A stretch of DNA of 64,000 bases from Agrobacterium vaccinii (GTDB taxonomy: Bacteria; Pseudomonadota; Alphaproteobacteria; Rhizobiales; Rhizobiaceae). Both the position numbers and the translations under genes were made by a program. The notes beneath the pieces were generated by a model. That model did not search any database, was not told where the DNA came from, and was given only the letters and a program-made list of their open reading frames with translations. Positions within the stretch are counted from its first letter, which is position 1. Every line of letters begins with the position of its first letter. The stretch covers positions 1 to 64,000 of the forward strand of contig NZ_CP054152.1 of assembly GCF_021310995.1 (NCBI RefSeq), written 5' to 3'. This document shows positions 36,348-45,951 of this stretch, piece by piece.

Positions 36348-37010
36348 TTGGAAGCGCTGAACCACCATTTGTGTGACATGCCGAAGCGTGAAAAAGATGA
36401 GATCGAACTGATCAGGACATGGACCCTGCCAGCCACGGTAACAATGGGGTCGGCCGTTCGGGCGAACGGCGTTCTTCAGGAAATACAAGCAAGGCTGCCA
36501 GCGATCTCTAAAAAGTCGATCTCGCTGGAAGGCGTCGATCTCACACTGGCGATGGCGGCTAACGAAAAGACCGCATTCAACGCGGCAGCGGCTATCGTCG
36601 CGAAAGTGGTGGCGGAAGCCGGAGCAATGCCGGTCATCCCGCGAGAAATCGAGGACATCCTTACGATCAAGACTAGCGAGCGACATCGTTGGCTTGCAGA
36701 CGGTCGTCTGCCGAGCGCCGGTACGAGGACCGTCAGACTGAACGGACGCGCTCGTCAGATTACGTTCCATGTGTTCGACCCCAAGGTGGTGGAGGATCTT
36801 CTCGACAGAGGAGCCGCGGAAGAATGGCGTGTGGAGGATGCCGAGGCGAAAGCCGAAAAGCGGCAGCGGGCTACGTATCAGGCGAAGTTGACGCGGTCGC
36901 TCAAGAAAGAGGCTGCAAAAAAGTCTATGACGTCGGAAGACGGCGCCAAGGATTCGGCCCCCAAGCTTGGCGGCTGGGAAGAGTTCGACGTTGACGGACT
37001 GCTTCGCTAG
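36348..37010 (+). CDS. Unknown plasmid protein (220 aa)
   Basis: Starts at a TTG (36348) or at the ATG 30 bases later. The N-terminal half is helical (REKDEIELIRTWTLPATVTMGSA, then AAANEKTAFNAAAAI-like repeats of Ala). A basic, charged C-terminal third follows (EAKAEKRQRATYQAKLTRSLKKEAAKK). The middle segment SERHRWLADGRLPSAGTRTVRLNGRARQITFHVFDPKVVEDLLDRG looks like a small DNA-binding module. No certain family. Confidence 0.6.
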   Translation: MEALNHHLCDMPKREKDEIELIRTWTLPATVTMGSAVRANGVLQEIQARLPAISKKSISLEGVDLTLAMAANEKTAFNAAAAIVAKVVAEAGAMPVIPREIEDILTIKTSERHRWLADGRLPSAGTRTVRLNGRARQITFHVFDPKVVEDLLDRGAAEEWRVEDAEAKAEKRQRATYQAKLTRSLKKEAAKKSMTSEDGAKDSAPKLGGWEEFDVDGLLR

Positions 37011-37306
37011 ATCTGTTCATAGCTCAATACCGCGTCAGTCAGTTGGGCTTAAGCATCCTGAACGTACGCGAACCTTTCAAACTTACCGACAGATGCCAGG
37101 CTGTAGAACACTGGCGTAGAATACCCCGAAAATAGGCACCAGTTTCACCTCCCTGGCGATGTCTGGTTCGGAATATGGTCCAGTCGCGCTTTGGCCGCAT
37201 TCGGAAATCGCTCACCTGACAACGCCACGAAAACGTCAAAGTTCATTCAGGCATGGTTCACGGTGCAGGTCGCTAAATCACATCACCCTCAACGGAGTGA
37301 CGAGAG

Positions 37307-37636
37307 ATGCGCAAGATAATTTTCAGCGCGGGAATAATTCTAGGTAGTCTGCTTGCCAACGTCGCCAACGCGATGCCGTCAGTTCATCCATCGGTTCCCT
37401 TGGCCTCAGACGTTCAGAAGGTCGACTACGCTTGCGGACGCGGCTTCCACCTTTCCCCACGTGGCTATTGCCGACCAAACGGCCCTCCACGCGAGTATCG
37501 CGATCGGTGGGATAGACGTGACCGCTGGGAAGCCAGACGCGAATGGCGCGATAGACGCGAATGGCGAGAACGCCGCGATTACTATGACCAACGGGAATGG
37601 CGTGGGCGACATGAGTATCGCGACTACAGATGGTAA
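37307..37636 (+). CDS. Secreted GCG_CRPN-type protein
   Basis: 109 residues with GGAGT upstream. A signal peptide (MRKIIFSAGIILGSLLANVANA) is followed by the motif ACGRGFHLSPRGYCRPN, which marks the GCG_CRPN prefix domain. A low-complexity tail very rich in Arg, Asp, Trp and Tyr (REWRDRR-type units) completes it. The exported tail may bind cell-wall or polyanionic material; its role is unknown. Confidence 0.85.
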   Translation: MRKIIFSAGIILGSLLANVANAMPSVHPSVPLASDVQKVDYACGRGFHLSPRGYCRPNGPPREYRDRWDRRDRWEARREWRDRREWRERRDYYDQREWRGRHEYRDYRW

Positions 37637-37779
37637 TGCCGGATCCTCTCGCGAATATAAACACATTCCGTGAGAGCGTCAGAAGAGCCGTTCGTCAGGG
37701 GTCAGTTAAAGCTTTTCCCAATTAAGGAACCAGAGGCGCGTGATGCCGTTACGTGATCATCCAGCAAGGAGGAAAACCA

Positions 37780-38073
37780 ATGGATCATACGAATCACGTT
37801 CGCCTATCGCCGACAGAGCTGACCCCAGAAATTCTGGAAGGTGCAACCGTATATGGCGCAGATGACCATAAGGTTGGAAAGGTTGATCACGTGCATGGCG
37901 GAACAGGCGGCCAAGTCATTATCGACGTCGGCGGGTTCCTCGGAATTGGCGCAAAGCCGGTAGCGGTCTCCCTCAGCGACCTCGATTTCATGCGAGATGA
38001 GGACGGCGATGTTCATGCCGTCACTTCCTGGACGAAAGACCAATTGAAAGACATGCCGGAACATCATCACTGA
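37780..38073 (+). CDS. PRC-barrel domain protein
   Basis: 97 residues from the ATG at 37780, which follows a perfect AGGAGG. A PRC-barrel fold (GATVYGADDHKVGKVDHVHGGTGGQVIIDVGGFLGIGAKPVAVSLSDLDFMRDEDGD) fills the protein. Such small PRC-barrel proteins in rhizobia are often stress-induced and cytoplasmic; the ligand is unknown. A strong terminator hairpin follows at once. Confidence 0.9.
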   Translation: MDHTNHVRLSPTELTPEILEGATVYGADDHKVGKVDHVHGGTGGQVIIDVGGFLGIGAKPVAVSLSDLDFMRDEDGDVHAVTSWTKDQLKDMPEHHH

Positions 38074-38080
38074 TGTAGCC

Positions 38081-38107
38081 AGGGCCCGGTCGCAAAGACC
38101 GGGCCCT
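38081..38107 (+). terminator. Terminator hairpin after PRC-barrel gene
   Basis: AGGGCCCGGTC-gcaaa-GACCGGGCCCT is a perfect 11-base stem with a 5-base loop, eight bases after the stop codon. Little T follows. It separates the convergent aldo/keto reductase gene. Confidence 0.75.
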
Positions 38108-38156
38108 AAATCTAACTCCCTCCGAATATCAGAAGATTACAAGACGCCGTACCTGC

Positions 38157-39260
38157 TTAGCTCGCTCCCCATCCACGCACCTGCTGTCCACCAAAGACCA
38201 TTTCAGTCGGCATCTGAAAAATAAAATAGGGATTGAGCACGGGCAGCGCCGTCGCTTTTTCCAGCCGTTGCATATGTTCATCCTTCAGCACAATGTCGAG
38301 CGAGGCGATGTTTTGGGTGAGTTGCTCTATCCGGCTGGCGCCGATCAGCACTGAGGAGACGCCAGGGCGTTTCGCTACCCAGGCAAGCGCCACTTCCGCA
38401 GGCGAACGACCAACCTCTGACGCCACAGTCTTCAGAACATCGACGATATCAAAGTTACGGTTTGTGAACAGCATGCCGCCGAACGGATTGTCACCGTTAA
38501 GGCGTCCATCGCTTTCACCTTCGGTAACAGGACCGGCTCGGTCCGGCAGGCCGGGCGCACGGCTGGCTTCGCTGATTTTTTCGCGACCGTATTTTCCCGT
38601 CAGCAGCCCAGCCGCAAGTGGGCTCCATGGCACCATACCCAAACCGAACTCGGCACCTGCCGGAAGAAGGTCCAGCTCTACGCCACGATCGATCAGCGAA
38701 TAGGCGTATTGCAAACCGATTGGCTTGGGTAGGCCGTGCGCTTCCGCAAGCGTTGCTACCTTTGCGACATACCAGGCAGGTGTGTTGGAAAAACCGTAAT
38801 GCAGGATTTTGCCAGCACGGATCGCATCGGTCAGCGTCTGAAGAACCTCTTCTGCTGGCGTCGTGCGGTCCCACACATGCATCCAGTACATGTCGATGTA
38901 ATCGGTTTTCAGCCGCTTCAACGAGCCTTCCACACCCATGCGGATGTTCTTGGCACCGTTGCCACCCCATAAGGGCGTGCCCTGCCCGCGTGGAAAGCCG
39001 GATTTGGTGGCAATGACCAACCGATCACGCGTGCCGCTGTCCGATACAAATGTGCCAAGCATCTCCTCGCTTTGGCCAGCGGAATAGACATCCGCCGTGT
39101 CGATGAAATTGCCACCGGCTTCGACATAGGCATTAAAAAGCGCGCGCGAGGTTTCGTCTCCGGCACCCCAGCGTTCCGCACCGAAGGTCATGGTGCCAAG
39201 CGCCAGCGGGCTGACGATCAGGCCGGATTTGCCGAGTGTGCGGTAACTGGTGAGATCCAT
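38157..39260 (-). CDS. Aldo/keto reductase
   Basis: 367 residues from the ATG at 39260 (GGAGAA upstream). The AKR active-site tetrad can be seen: Asp and Tyr in FIDTADVYSAGQSE, Lys in VIATKSGF, His in MYWMHVWDR. The C-terminal NADPH-binding region contains SSVLIGASRIEQLTQN. It should reduce an aldehyde or ketone. A LysR regulator is divergent 98 bases away and probably controls it. Confidence 0.93.
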   Translation of the reverse strand: MDLTSYRTLGKSGLIVSPLALGTMTFGAERWGAGDETSRALFNAYVEAGGNFIDTADVYSAGQSEEMLGTFVSDSGTRDRLVIATKSGFPRGQGTPLWGGNGAKNIRMGVEGSLKRLKTDYIDMYWMHVWDRTTPAEEVLQTLTDAIRAGKILHYGFSNTPAWYVAKVATLAEAHGLPKPIGLQYAYSLIDRGVELDLLPAGAEFGLGMVPWSPLAAGLLTGKYGREKISEASRAPGLPDRAGPVTEGESDGRLNGDNPFGGMLFTNRNFDIVDVLKTVASEVGRSPAEVALAWVAKRPGVSSVLIGASRIEQLTQNIASLDIVLKDEHMQRLEKATALPVLNPYFIFQMPTEMVFGGQQVRGWGAS

Positions 39261-39358
39261 CGGTGTTCTCCATCGTTGTTGTGCAACAGGATGTAACGAC
39301 AAGCGTCCCACAGAATAAGCCATTGATAGCAGCATGAACTTGTGAGCACAGTGCATGA

Positions 39359-40249
39359 ATGGAACGAAACGAACTCAATGATCTCCTGGCCTTCGCGGCG
39401 GTGGCGCGCGAGCGCAGCTTTACCCGCGCCGCCGCCATTCTCGGCATGTCACCCTCTGCGCTGAGCCATGCGATGCGCGGGCTGGAGGAGCGGCTGGGCG
39501 TCCGGCTTTTGTCGCGCACGACGCGCAGTGTCGCGCCGACCGAACCGGGCGAGAGGCTGCTGCAATCGCTCAATCCGGCGCTCGCCAATATTGAAAGCGG
39601 GCTGGAAGCGCTGGCGGAGTGGCGCGACAATCCTTCCGGTACGGTCAGGATAACCACCTTCGCCTATGCGGCACGAATGGTGCTTCTGCCGAAACTGCCA
39701 GCCTTCTTGCTGGCCAATCCGGATGTCCGGGTGGAGGTCAATATCGATGATGGCCTGACGGATATCGTCACAGCCGGTTTCGATGCGGGCATTCGACTGG
39801 GAGAAGCCGTCGCCAAGGACATGGTCGCTGTGAAGCTTGGGCCGGATTTAAGGACGGTGGTGGTGGGAACGCCATCCTATTTCAAACGCTATCCTCCGCC
39901 GTTGACCCCCTATGACCTGGAACGCCACGCCTGTATCGGATACCGGCTGACGACCTCAGGCGGACTACTGCCCTGGGAATTCGAGAAGGACGGCAAGGAG
40001 ATCAATATCCGCACCAGCGGCCCTTTGGTCGCCAATGATGGCGATCTGCCGGCGGCTGCCGTTCGTGCAGGTGCGGGACTGGGTTATATCATGGAGCATG
40101 ACGTCGCTGAGGAGATCGCTGCGGGGACCCTCGTCCAGGTCTTGAAGGACTGGTGTCCCAGCTACCCCGGATTTTACCTGTACCATCCCAGTCGCAGGCA
40201 ATCGCCATCAGCCTTGAGGGCACTCATCGCTTCACTCAAGGTCGGATGA
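39359..40249 (+). CDS. LysR-family transcriptional regulator
   Basis: 296 residues. The N-terminal winged helix-turn-helix (NDLLAFAAVARERSFTRAAAILGMSPSALSHAMRGLEERLGVRLLSRTTRSVAPTEPG) precedes a periplasmic-binding-protein-like effector domain. It is transcribed away from the aldo/keto reductase gene, the standard layout for LysR control of a neighbour. Confidence 0.95.
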   Translation: MERNELNDLLAFAAVARERSFTRAAAILGMSPSALSHAMRGLEERLGVRLLSRTTRSVAPTEPGERLLQSLNPALANIESGLEALAEWRDNPSGTVRITTFAYAARMVLLPKLPAFLLANPDVRVEVNIDDGLTDIVTAGFDAGIRLGEAVAKDMVAVKLGPDLRTVVVGTPSYFKRYPPPLTPYDLERHACIGYRLTTSGGLLPWEFEKDGKEINIRTSGPLVANDGDLPAAAVRAGAGLGYIMEHDVAEEIAAGTLVQVLKDWCPSYPGFYLYHPSRRQSPSALRALIASLKVG

Positions 40250-40423
40250 AGCTTGCATATTTGCTCATTGTATAAACGAATGACCGCCAGCTCGAACCGT
40301 TCAAACTTTTTACATATCGGCACGCCGACAGTCTGCGCCCGAAGACTATGTAGGGTCTGGAACAATGTGGTCTCTCGGTCCGTTGCTCACCGTTAATGTA
40401 CGGGAAAAAAATCGGAATTCGAA

Positions 40424-40660
40424 ATGCCAAGGTACTTCTTCCACGTCAGGGAAGCAGACACCCTTTCCATCGATTTTGAAGGCGCGGTGCTTTCAGGTGA
40501 CGATCAGGCCATAAGAGAAGCGCTTCAGGCAGCGAGGGAAACACTTGCCGAAAAAATAATATTCGGAGACATCATCAGCCACACCAGCTTTGAGGTCGTT
40601 CGCGCCGATGGTCACCTGATCGCCGTCATACCCGTCTCGTCAGTCTTGAGGTTTCAGTAG
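40424..40660 (+). CDS. DUF6894 small protein
   Basis: 78 residues beginning MPRYFFHVREADTLSIDFEG, the hallmark of DUF6894, with AREALQAA-type helix and a strand-rich end (FEVVRADGHLIAVIPVSSV). The family is widespread in rhizobia, often in many copies, with no known function. It stands alone before the corA-like gene. Confidence 0.88.
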   Translation: MPRYFFHVREADTLSIDFEGAVLSGDDQAIREALQAARETLAEKIIFGDIISHTSFEVVRADGHLIAVIPVSSVLRFQ

Positions 40661-40779
40661 GAAATAGCTTAAATCCTCGGCTGAACGGCTCTCTTCGCTA
40701 CCTCCCGGTCGGCTTGGCGTGTATTCGTTCCTTGAAGTCAAATATCTTCCCTCCAGTCCTCGAAGCATATCGGACAAAG

Positions 40780-41745
40780 ATGACAATCGTCGCATCCTAT
40801 CTCTATCGCAACGGTAAACGCGCTGATGTAGTCGAACTCTCTTCGCAGCCCTTCGACGCGAACGCCAACGAGATCGTATGGATCGGGCTGACCGATCCAA
40901 CAGTCGAGGAAATGGCATCTCTAAAGACGATGTTTGGGCTCCATTCCTTGTCTGTCGACGACGCGCTGAATGGCAAGCAGGTGCCGAAGGTCGATATTTA
41001 TGGCGACCAGCTATTCGTCGTCGCCAAGACCGCGTATCTCGAAAACGACAGGATCGCCTATGGCGAGACCTGTATCTTTGTCGGTCAAAACCATGTCATC
41101 ACCGTGCGGCATGGGTCGGCACGATCACACCAGAAACTGCGCGAACAACTGGAGCAGGCACCGCAGCTTCTCTCGCATGGTCCCGATTACGTTCTCCACG
41201 GCATTCTCGATTTCATCATCGATGGTTATCTCCCCTTGGTCGAAACGATAGAAGACCGGGTTCTGGAGATCGAAAAGCACGTTCTCGTTTCCTTCCTTGA
41301 GCCGGAGCAGATCCGCAGGATCTTCCGAATGCGTCGGCAGGTCATCAAATTCCAGAGGGTGATGGGCCCGATGGCTGAAGTTGCCAGCAAGCTCGCCCAC
41401 CTTGAATTGCCCTGCGTCGACAACAACGCCAGGCCGTTCTTCAAGGACGTCCACGATCATGTTCGGCGTGTCGAAAACATGGTGATCGGGTTGCGTGATA
41501 TCGTGACATCCGTATTCGAGGCAGCTAATCTTCTGGAGCAACAGCGGCAAGGCGCAATTACGCGACAGCTCGCCGCATGGGCAGCGATCCTGGCAGTGCC
41601 GACGGCAATCGCTGGGATTTACGGCATGAACTTTGAGAACATGCCCGAGTTGAAGTCGCAATACGGGTATTACGTCGTTCTGGCTGTCATTCTCGTTCTC
41701 TGCGGCATTCTGTATTACCGCTTCAAACGAGCACGGTGGCTATAG
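40780..41745 (+). CDS. corA: CorA-type magnesium/cobalt transporter
   Basis: 321 residues from the ATG at 40780 (a TTG at 40714 is possible). A large soluble N-terminal domain rich in acidic and helical segments leads to two C-terminal transmembrane helices. The signature YGMNFENMPEL falls between them, around residue 283. CorA channels move Mg2+ and Co2+ across the inner membrane as pentamers. No regulator is adjacent. Confidence 0.93.
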   Translation: MTIVASYLYRNGKRADVVELSSQPFDANANEIVWIGLTDPTVEEMASLKTMFGLHSLSVDDALNGKQVPKVDIYGDQLFVVAKTAYLENDRIAYGETCIFVGQNHVITVRHGSARSHQKLREQLEQAPQLLSHGPDYVLHGILDFIIDGYLPLVETIEDRVLEIEKHVLVSFLEPEQIRRIFRMRRQVIKFQRVMGPMAEVASKLAHLELPCVDNNARPFFKDVHDHVRRVENMVIGLRDIVTSVFEAANLLEQQRQGAITRQLAAWAAILAVPTAIAGIYGMNFENMPELKSQYGYYVVLAVILVLCGILYYRFKRARWL

Positions 41746-41790
41746 TCCAGTTGGCCTGCAACCGGCCGACAGTCAGGCGCTGTCACTTTT

Positions 41791-42585
41791 TTAGCTCCCC
41801 GGCGCCGCGGCTGATCCGGCAAGAATGCCGCCATCAATGGTCAATTCGGCTCCAGTCATATAGGCGGCTTCGTCGGAAGCCAGCAACACAGCCAGCGCAG
41901 CGACTTCTTCCGGCCTACCAAAACGGCGCATTGGTGTGTCCCTGACCAAAGCGGCCTCGCGGTCCTTGCGATCCGGGCCTGTGCCTAGCATCGGCTCCCA
42001 CATCGGGGTCATCACCGCAGCCGGGTGGATCGAGTTACAGCGGATGTTCAGATTTTGACTAGCGCAATAGAGAGCGACGCTCTTGGTGTGGTTGCGAACT
42101 GCCGCTTTGGATGAGGCATAGGCCGCAGCCATCGGGATTCCAACCAAGCCCGAGCGGGACGAGATATTGATGATTGAACCCGCACCATTTTCCCGCATGG
42201 CCCTGATGGCATAACGGCAACCGAGGAAAGTCCCATCCAAATTCACAGCATGAACGGCACGCCAATCGGAAAGTTCAGCGTTTTCCGGATCATGAGCAGG
42301 CGGAAGGCTGTCGACTGGTGCCTCGAACCCAGTAATCCCGGCATTGTTGACAATCACGTCAATCCTCGGGAACTGACGGGCAATCTCCATCCAATCGTTT
42401 TCCGAGGAAACATCAAGTCGGACGAACGTCGCTCCGATTGCCTTTGCTAGATCCCGGCCACCTTCCACGTCGATGTCAGTGACAATGACATTTGCCGCTT
42501 CGTCAGCGAAAGCGTGTGAGATAGCGGCGCCGATGCCGCGCGCAGCCCCGGTTACGAGTGCGGTTTTCCCCTCGAGTCTGGGCAT
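41791..42585 (-). CDS. SDR-family oxidoreductase
   Basis: 264 residues from the ATG at 42585 (GAGGAT upstream). Cofactor motif TGAARGIG at 12-19, NNAG around 80, catalytic Ser in IINISSRSG and YASSK at Y156/K160. TDIDVEGG after the second strand suggests NAD preference. Ends [13 protein letters not shown] as in classical SDRs. Substrate unknown. Confidence 0.93.
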   Translation of the reverse strand: MPRLEGKTALVTGAARGIGAAISHAFADEAANVIVTDIDVEGGRDLAKAIGATFVRLDVSSENDWMEIARQFPRIDVIVNNAGITGFEAPVDSLPPAHDPENAELSDWRAVHAVNLDGTFLGCRYAIRAMRENGAGSIINISSRSGLVGIPMAAAYASSKAAVRNHTKSVALYCASQNLNIRCNSIHPAAVMTPMWEPMLGTGPDRKDREAALVRDTPMRRFGRPEEVAALAVLLASDEAAYMTGAELTIDGGILAGSAAAPGS

Positions 42586-42771
42586 AAGTAAATCCTCAAA
42601 GTATGAATGGCAATTCGAGATGCGCGATGTTCTAAGCTGCGACATCAATGGTGCTGGTCCAGACTATAGGTCAGCATTGTTCATGGTCTTACACTCCTGT
42701 TGGCCCAACTTGTCGACCCGCGCCTGAATAACCAGTTAAGAAATGGAGGTTGAACGTACATCGCCATACCG

Positions 42772-43566
42772 CTATTTGAAGCCTTCGCGAAGGAAGATGA
42801 CGGCATCCCTTGCCTCCTCCGACGATATTGTGTGACCGACCCCAGGATAGATTTTGGACGTCACCGTGAAGCCTGCCGATCGCAGTTGGCCAGACGCGAC
42901 AGTTGTCGCCGACGGCGGAATTGTCTTATCCTCTGCACCATGCATCATCAGAATATCTGTTCGTGCTGAAGATGACGTCGGCGGCAGAGCCAACAGACCT
43001 GCAAAGGTGACGAGAGCGCCGACCTTCCAACGACCCGATGCCACTCCATCCAGCGCCATGATGGCGCCTTGCGAGACCCCGATGAAGGCCACCCGGTCCA
43101 GCGCGTCTTCGAACCCCTCACGTTTGACGATCTCAGAGACCACCCTGTCGAACGCTCGACGCGCGGCGTCTATCCGCTCGGGGCGCATGATCTGGTCGTC
43201 GACTGCAAACCATTGACGACCACCTGACTTGTGCGCAAACGGCGCGTCTGGCGCAACAAATACTGTGTCCGGCAGCGTCGCCTGCCAGGAGTTCCCGAGC
43301 GCTTCCATCACCGACCCTCGTCCTCGGATGCCGTGGAACAGGATCACGAGATGATCCGCACGCGTTCCTACTCGAGAAGCGGTCGATTTGGAGGCGCTTT
43401 CCGCCTGTACCATCTGCAAGAGTTTGGCAGCAGGGTCGACCTTAGGCGACACCACTTGGGGTCCTGTTTCCGCAGCCATCACAGCACCTGGACTTGCGGC
43501 GACATAGATTGCGCCAATAAATATGACGAATAGAGAGAAGACAGCGGCGAGATTTGAGGGCGTCAT
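42772..43566 (-). CDS. Exported alpha/beta hydrolase (carboxylesterase-like)
   Basis: 264 residues from the ATG at 43566, with AGGAA upstream. A signal or anchor helix (LAAVFSLFVIFIGAIYVAA) precedes the fold. The catalytic triad is likely Ser165 in GVSQGA, Asp213 in MHGAEDKTIP and His245 in GVGHTIS. It resembles the phospholipase/carboxylesterase family of small esterases. It reads towards an SDR gene but 186 bases separate them. Confidence 0.88.
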   Translation of the reverse strand: MTPSNLAAVFSLFVIFIGAIYVAASPGAVMAAETGPQVVSPKVDPAAKLLQMVQAESASKSTASRVGTRADHLVILFHGIRGRGSVMEALGNSWQATLPDTVFVAPDAPFAHKSGGRQWFAVDDQIMRPERIDAARRAFDRVVSEIVKREGFEDALDRVAFIGVSQGAIMALDGVASGRWKVGALVTFAGLLALPPTSSSARTDILMMHGAEDKTIPPSATTVASGQLRSAGFTVTSKIYPGVGHTISSEEARDAVIFLREGFK

Positions 43567-43753
43567 GGGACTTTCCTGTTGCATCCCCTCAACTTTCACC
43601 CGGAACGTTCGTTCCGGTCCACAGCTACGCCGCCACTGACAATCTCGTTATTGCCATTTGTCTGCATCCAATCGCCAAGACCTCTGCGCCGGGAACAACC
43701 CCGCACATGTCCCGTTTCAGAATTGGCACCACAGCACATTCAAGGAGATTTCA

Positions 43754-44515
43754 ATGCAGCGATTTGCAGACAAGGTTGTCGTCGTGACTGGCGCTGGTTC
43801 AGGAATAGGCAAGGCAACGGCGGAGCGTTTCCTCAGCGAGGGCGCGATGGTGACCCTGGTCGGCCGCACGAAGGCAAAGCTCGAGGGCGTCGCCAAACCC
43901 TATGCTGAAGATCGGGTTCTGCTCGCCGAGGCTGACATATCGAATGACGGTGACGTGAGAGACCTGATTTCTCTGACGGTCGAAAAGTTCGGGCGCCTGG
44001 ATGTTCTTGTCAACAATGCAGGTGTTGTCGCCCAAGGCGACGTCGGCACCCTCACCACAGATGATTGGCGCACGGTCATGGCGACAGATGTGGATGGCGT
44101 CTTCTACGCCAGCCGTGCGGCCATCCCACATCTGAAGTCGTCGCGGGGCTCCATCATTAACGTCAGCTCCGTATCCGGCACGGGTGGCGACTGGGGCATG
44201 GCAGCCTACAATGCCGCCAAAGGTGCCATTACCAACCTCACGCGGGCGATAGCGATGGACCATGGCAAGGACGGCATCAGGGTCAACGCAGTGTGCCCGA
44301 GCCTGACGCGCACCGGAATGACCGAGGACATGATGGACGACGACAAGCTGATCGCGAAATTCAACGAACGCTTCGCGCTCAGAGGCCCTGGCGAACCAGA
44401 AGACGTTGCGGCGGTGATCGCATTCCTCGCAAGTGACGACGCTCGGTTCGTGACAGGCGTGAACCTGCCTGTCGATGGTGGAATGTCGGCGTCGAACGGT
44501 CAGCCGCCTCAGTAA
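43754..44515 (+). CDS. SDR-family oxidoreductase
   Basis: 253 residues with AAGGAG ahead of the ATG at 43754. Cofactor motif TGAGSGIG at 12-19, NNAG around 87, Ser in INVSSVSG and YNAAK at Y152/K156, end NLPVDGGMSAS. The segment VGRTKAKL suggests NADP. It is convergent with the xthA operon, with a hairpin between. Confidence 0.93.
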   Translation: MQRFADKVVVVTGAGSGIGKATAERFLSEGAMVTLVGRTKAKLEGVAKPYAEDRVLLAEADISNDGDVRDLISLTVEKFGRLDVLVNNAGVVAQGDVGTLTTDDWRTVMATDVDGVFYASRAAIPHLKSSRGSIINVSSVSGTGGDWGMAAYNAAKGAITNLTRAIAMDHGKDGIRVNAVCPSLTRTGMTEDMMDDDKLIAKFNERFALRGPGEPEDVAAVIAFLASDDARFVTGVNLPVDGGMSASNGQPPQ

Positions 44516-44524
44516 GATGTAGAA

Positions 44525-44554
44525 CGGCCCCTGCGGGATTATCCTCCGGGGCCG
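44525..44554. terminator. Terminator-like hairpin between convergent genes
   Basis: CGGCCCC and GGGGCCG form a stable stem ten bases after the SDR stop and ten bases before the end of the opposing operon. Probably used from both sides. Confidence 0.55.
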
Positions 44555-44564
44555 CAACAAACCT

Positions 44565-44789
44565 TCAATCTACAGGTCGTTTGTCTTCCGCCGCTGGCCA
44601 GTCGTTGGCCGGCTCCTCGATCACATCATCATCTGCGGGATCTGGATCATGCTCATGAGCGACCAACATGCTGTTGACCTCCACGACGATGACACTGCAA
44701 GCGTCCTCATAGCTGACGCCGTTCACAACGAGACCATCGACCAGCTCTTCGAGCTTGGAGCGAACCTCACGTTTCCAATCATCGGTCAT
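44565..44789 (-). CDS. Small acidic protein coupled to xthA
   Basis: 74 residues; its ATG overlaps the xthA stop codon (ATGA). A helical N-terminus (MTDDWKREVRSKLEELVDGLVVNGVSYEDACSVIVVEV) leads to an acidic tail rich in Asp, Glu and Pro. I do not know the family. Translational coupling suggests it works with exonuclease III or is just co-expressed. Confidence 0.75.
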   Translation of the reverse strand: MTDDWKREVRSKLEELVDGLVVNGVSYEDACSVIVVEVNSMLVAHEHDPDPADDDVIEEPANDWPAAEDKRPVD

Positions 44790-45586
44790 TTCTCTCTCCG
44801 TTTTTTGATGGGTTTTTCAGTAAGTTCAATCCAGACTGGCGCGTGATCGCTGGTGTGCTCCCAGCCACGCACGTGCTTGTCGACTTCGGCCTTCACGAGC
44901 TTTTCGGCGAGATCCGGGCTCAGCAAAAAGTGGTCAATCCGAAGTCCTGCGTCGCGCGCATATGCGTTCCGAAAATATGCCCAGAAGGTGTAGATCCGCT
45001 CCCTGGGATGGAGATGCCGTATCGCATCCGTCCAACCTTGGGCCACCAGATTCGCATAAGTCGCTTTAACCTCGGGCCGGAACAGCGCGTCGTCTATCCA
45101 GCGCTCAGGTTTGTAGACATCGAGATCGGTCGGCATGACGTTGAAATCGCCCACGAGAGCTACGGGTACCTCGAGCTCGAGAAGTTCGCTCGCGTAGGAA
45201 TGCAGTCGCTGAAACCAGTCTAGTTTGTATTTGAACTTCGGCCCTGGGAATGGATTGCCGTTCGGCAGGTAGAGGCATCCCACAACCATTCCGTTGATGA
45301 CAGCCTCAATGTAACGACTTTGGTCGTCATCCTGACCGCCGGGCATCCCGCGTCGCGTTTCCAGCGGCTCCTGACCTCTCGCGAGGATCGCAACGCCGTT
45401 CCAGGATTTCTGGCCATGCCATATCGCTCCATAGCCGACGCGCTCCAACGCCTTGTGCGGAAACTTGTTGGAGGGCGTTTTAAGCTCTTGAAGGCAGACG
45501 ATATCGGGCTTCGCCTCATCCAGCCAACGAAGGAGGATGTCGAGGCGCCCGTTGATGCCGTTGACGTTGTAGGTGGCGATCTTCAC
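44786..45586 (-). CDS. xthA: Exodeoxyribonuclease III
   Basis: 266 residues of the exonuclease-endonuclease-phosphatase fold: MKIATYNVNGINGR at the start, IVCLQELKT with the metal-binding Glu, VALVGDFNVMP, and SDHAPVWIEL at the end. Exonuclease III cleaves at abasic sites and trims 3' ends in base-excision repair. It lies between two small genes in a three-gene operon. Confidence 0.93.
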   Translation of the reverse strand: MKIATYNVNGINGRLDILLRWLDEAKPDIVCLQELKTPSNKFPHKALERVGYGAIWHGQKSWNGVAILARGQEPLETRRGMPGGQDDDQSRYIEAVINGMVVGCLYLPNGNPFPGPKFKYKLDWFQRLHSYASELLELEVPVALVGDFNVMPTDLDVYKPERWIDDALFRPEVKATYANLVAQGWTDAIRHLHPRERIYTFWAYFRNAYARDAGLRIDHFLLSPDLAEKLVKAEVDKHVRGWEHTSDHAPVWIELTEKPIKKRREK

Positions 45587-45594
45587 CGAAGCGA

Positions 45595-45771
45595 TCAGCG
45601 TTTGCGATCGCCCCTGTCGCCCTCACCCGATTTCGTATCGTGTTTCGCATCATGGTGTGCATCTGCCGAAAGCGAGCGGGAAACGTCGACGCTCTCCTTA
45701 AATTTCCCGTCCTCGTCGCGGCGGACATAACGCTTGTCGGTACCGGTATCGATCAATTCTCGCTTGGTCAT
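45595..45771 (-). CDS. Small conserved basic/charged protein (58 aa)
   Basis: The ATG at 45771 follows AAGGAAG by seven bases. The protein begins MTKRELIDTGTDKRYVRRDE and continues DGKFKESVDVSRSLS. I recall very similar small proteins in many rhizobia, sometimes with the same opening, without known function. It ends eight bases before xthA, so it is the first gene of that operon. Confidence 0.8.
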   Translation of the reverse strand: MTKRELIDTGTDKRYVRRDEDGKFKESVDVSRSLSADAHHDAKHDTKSGEGDRGDRKR

Positions 45772-45951
45772 CGAAGATCTTCCTTTTGGATTGAGTTACG
45801 AAGGCAAACGCGCTGCGTCCCTACTCTGATGTCTCAGAGACCAAACTCCCCTGCTGCAGCATTAGTTTCCAAAAAATGCCTTCGATGGCTCGCTAAACCG
45901 TCGAAGGAAAAACTAATAAAGCTTGGAAAAAAGAGATGGGACCACGAGCGC

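Noticed and set aside
43601..43620. GAACGTTCGTTC looks like an SOS box
   Set aside because: Spacing between the half sites does not fit GTTC-N7-GTTC or its reverse.
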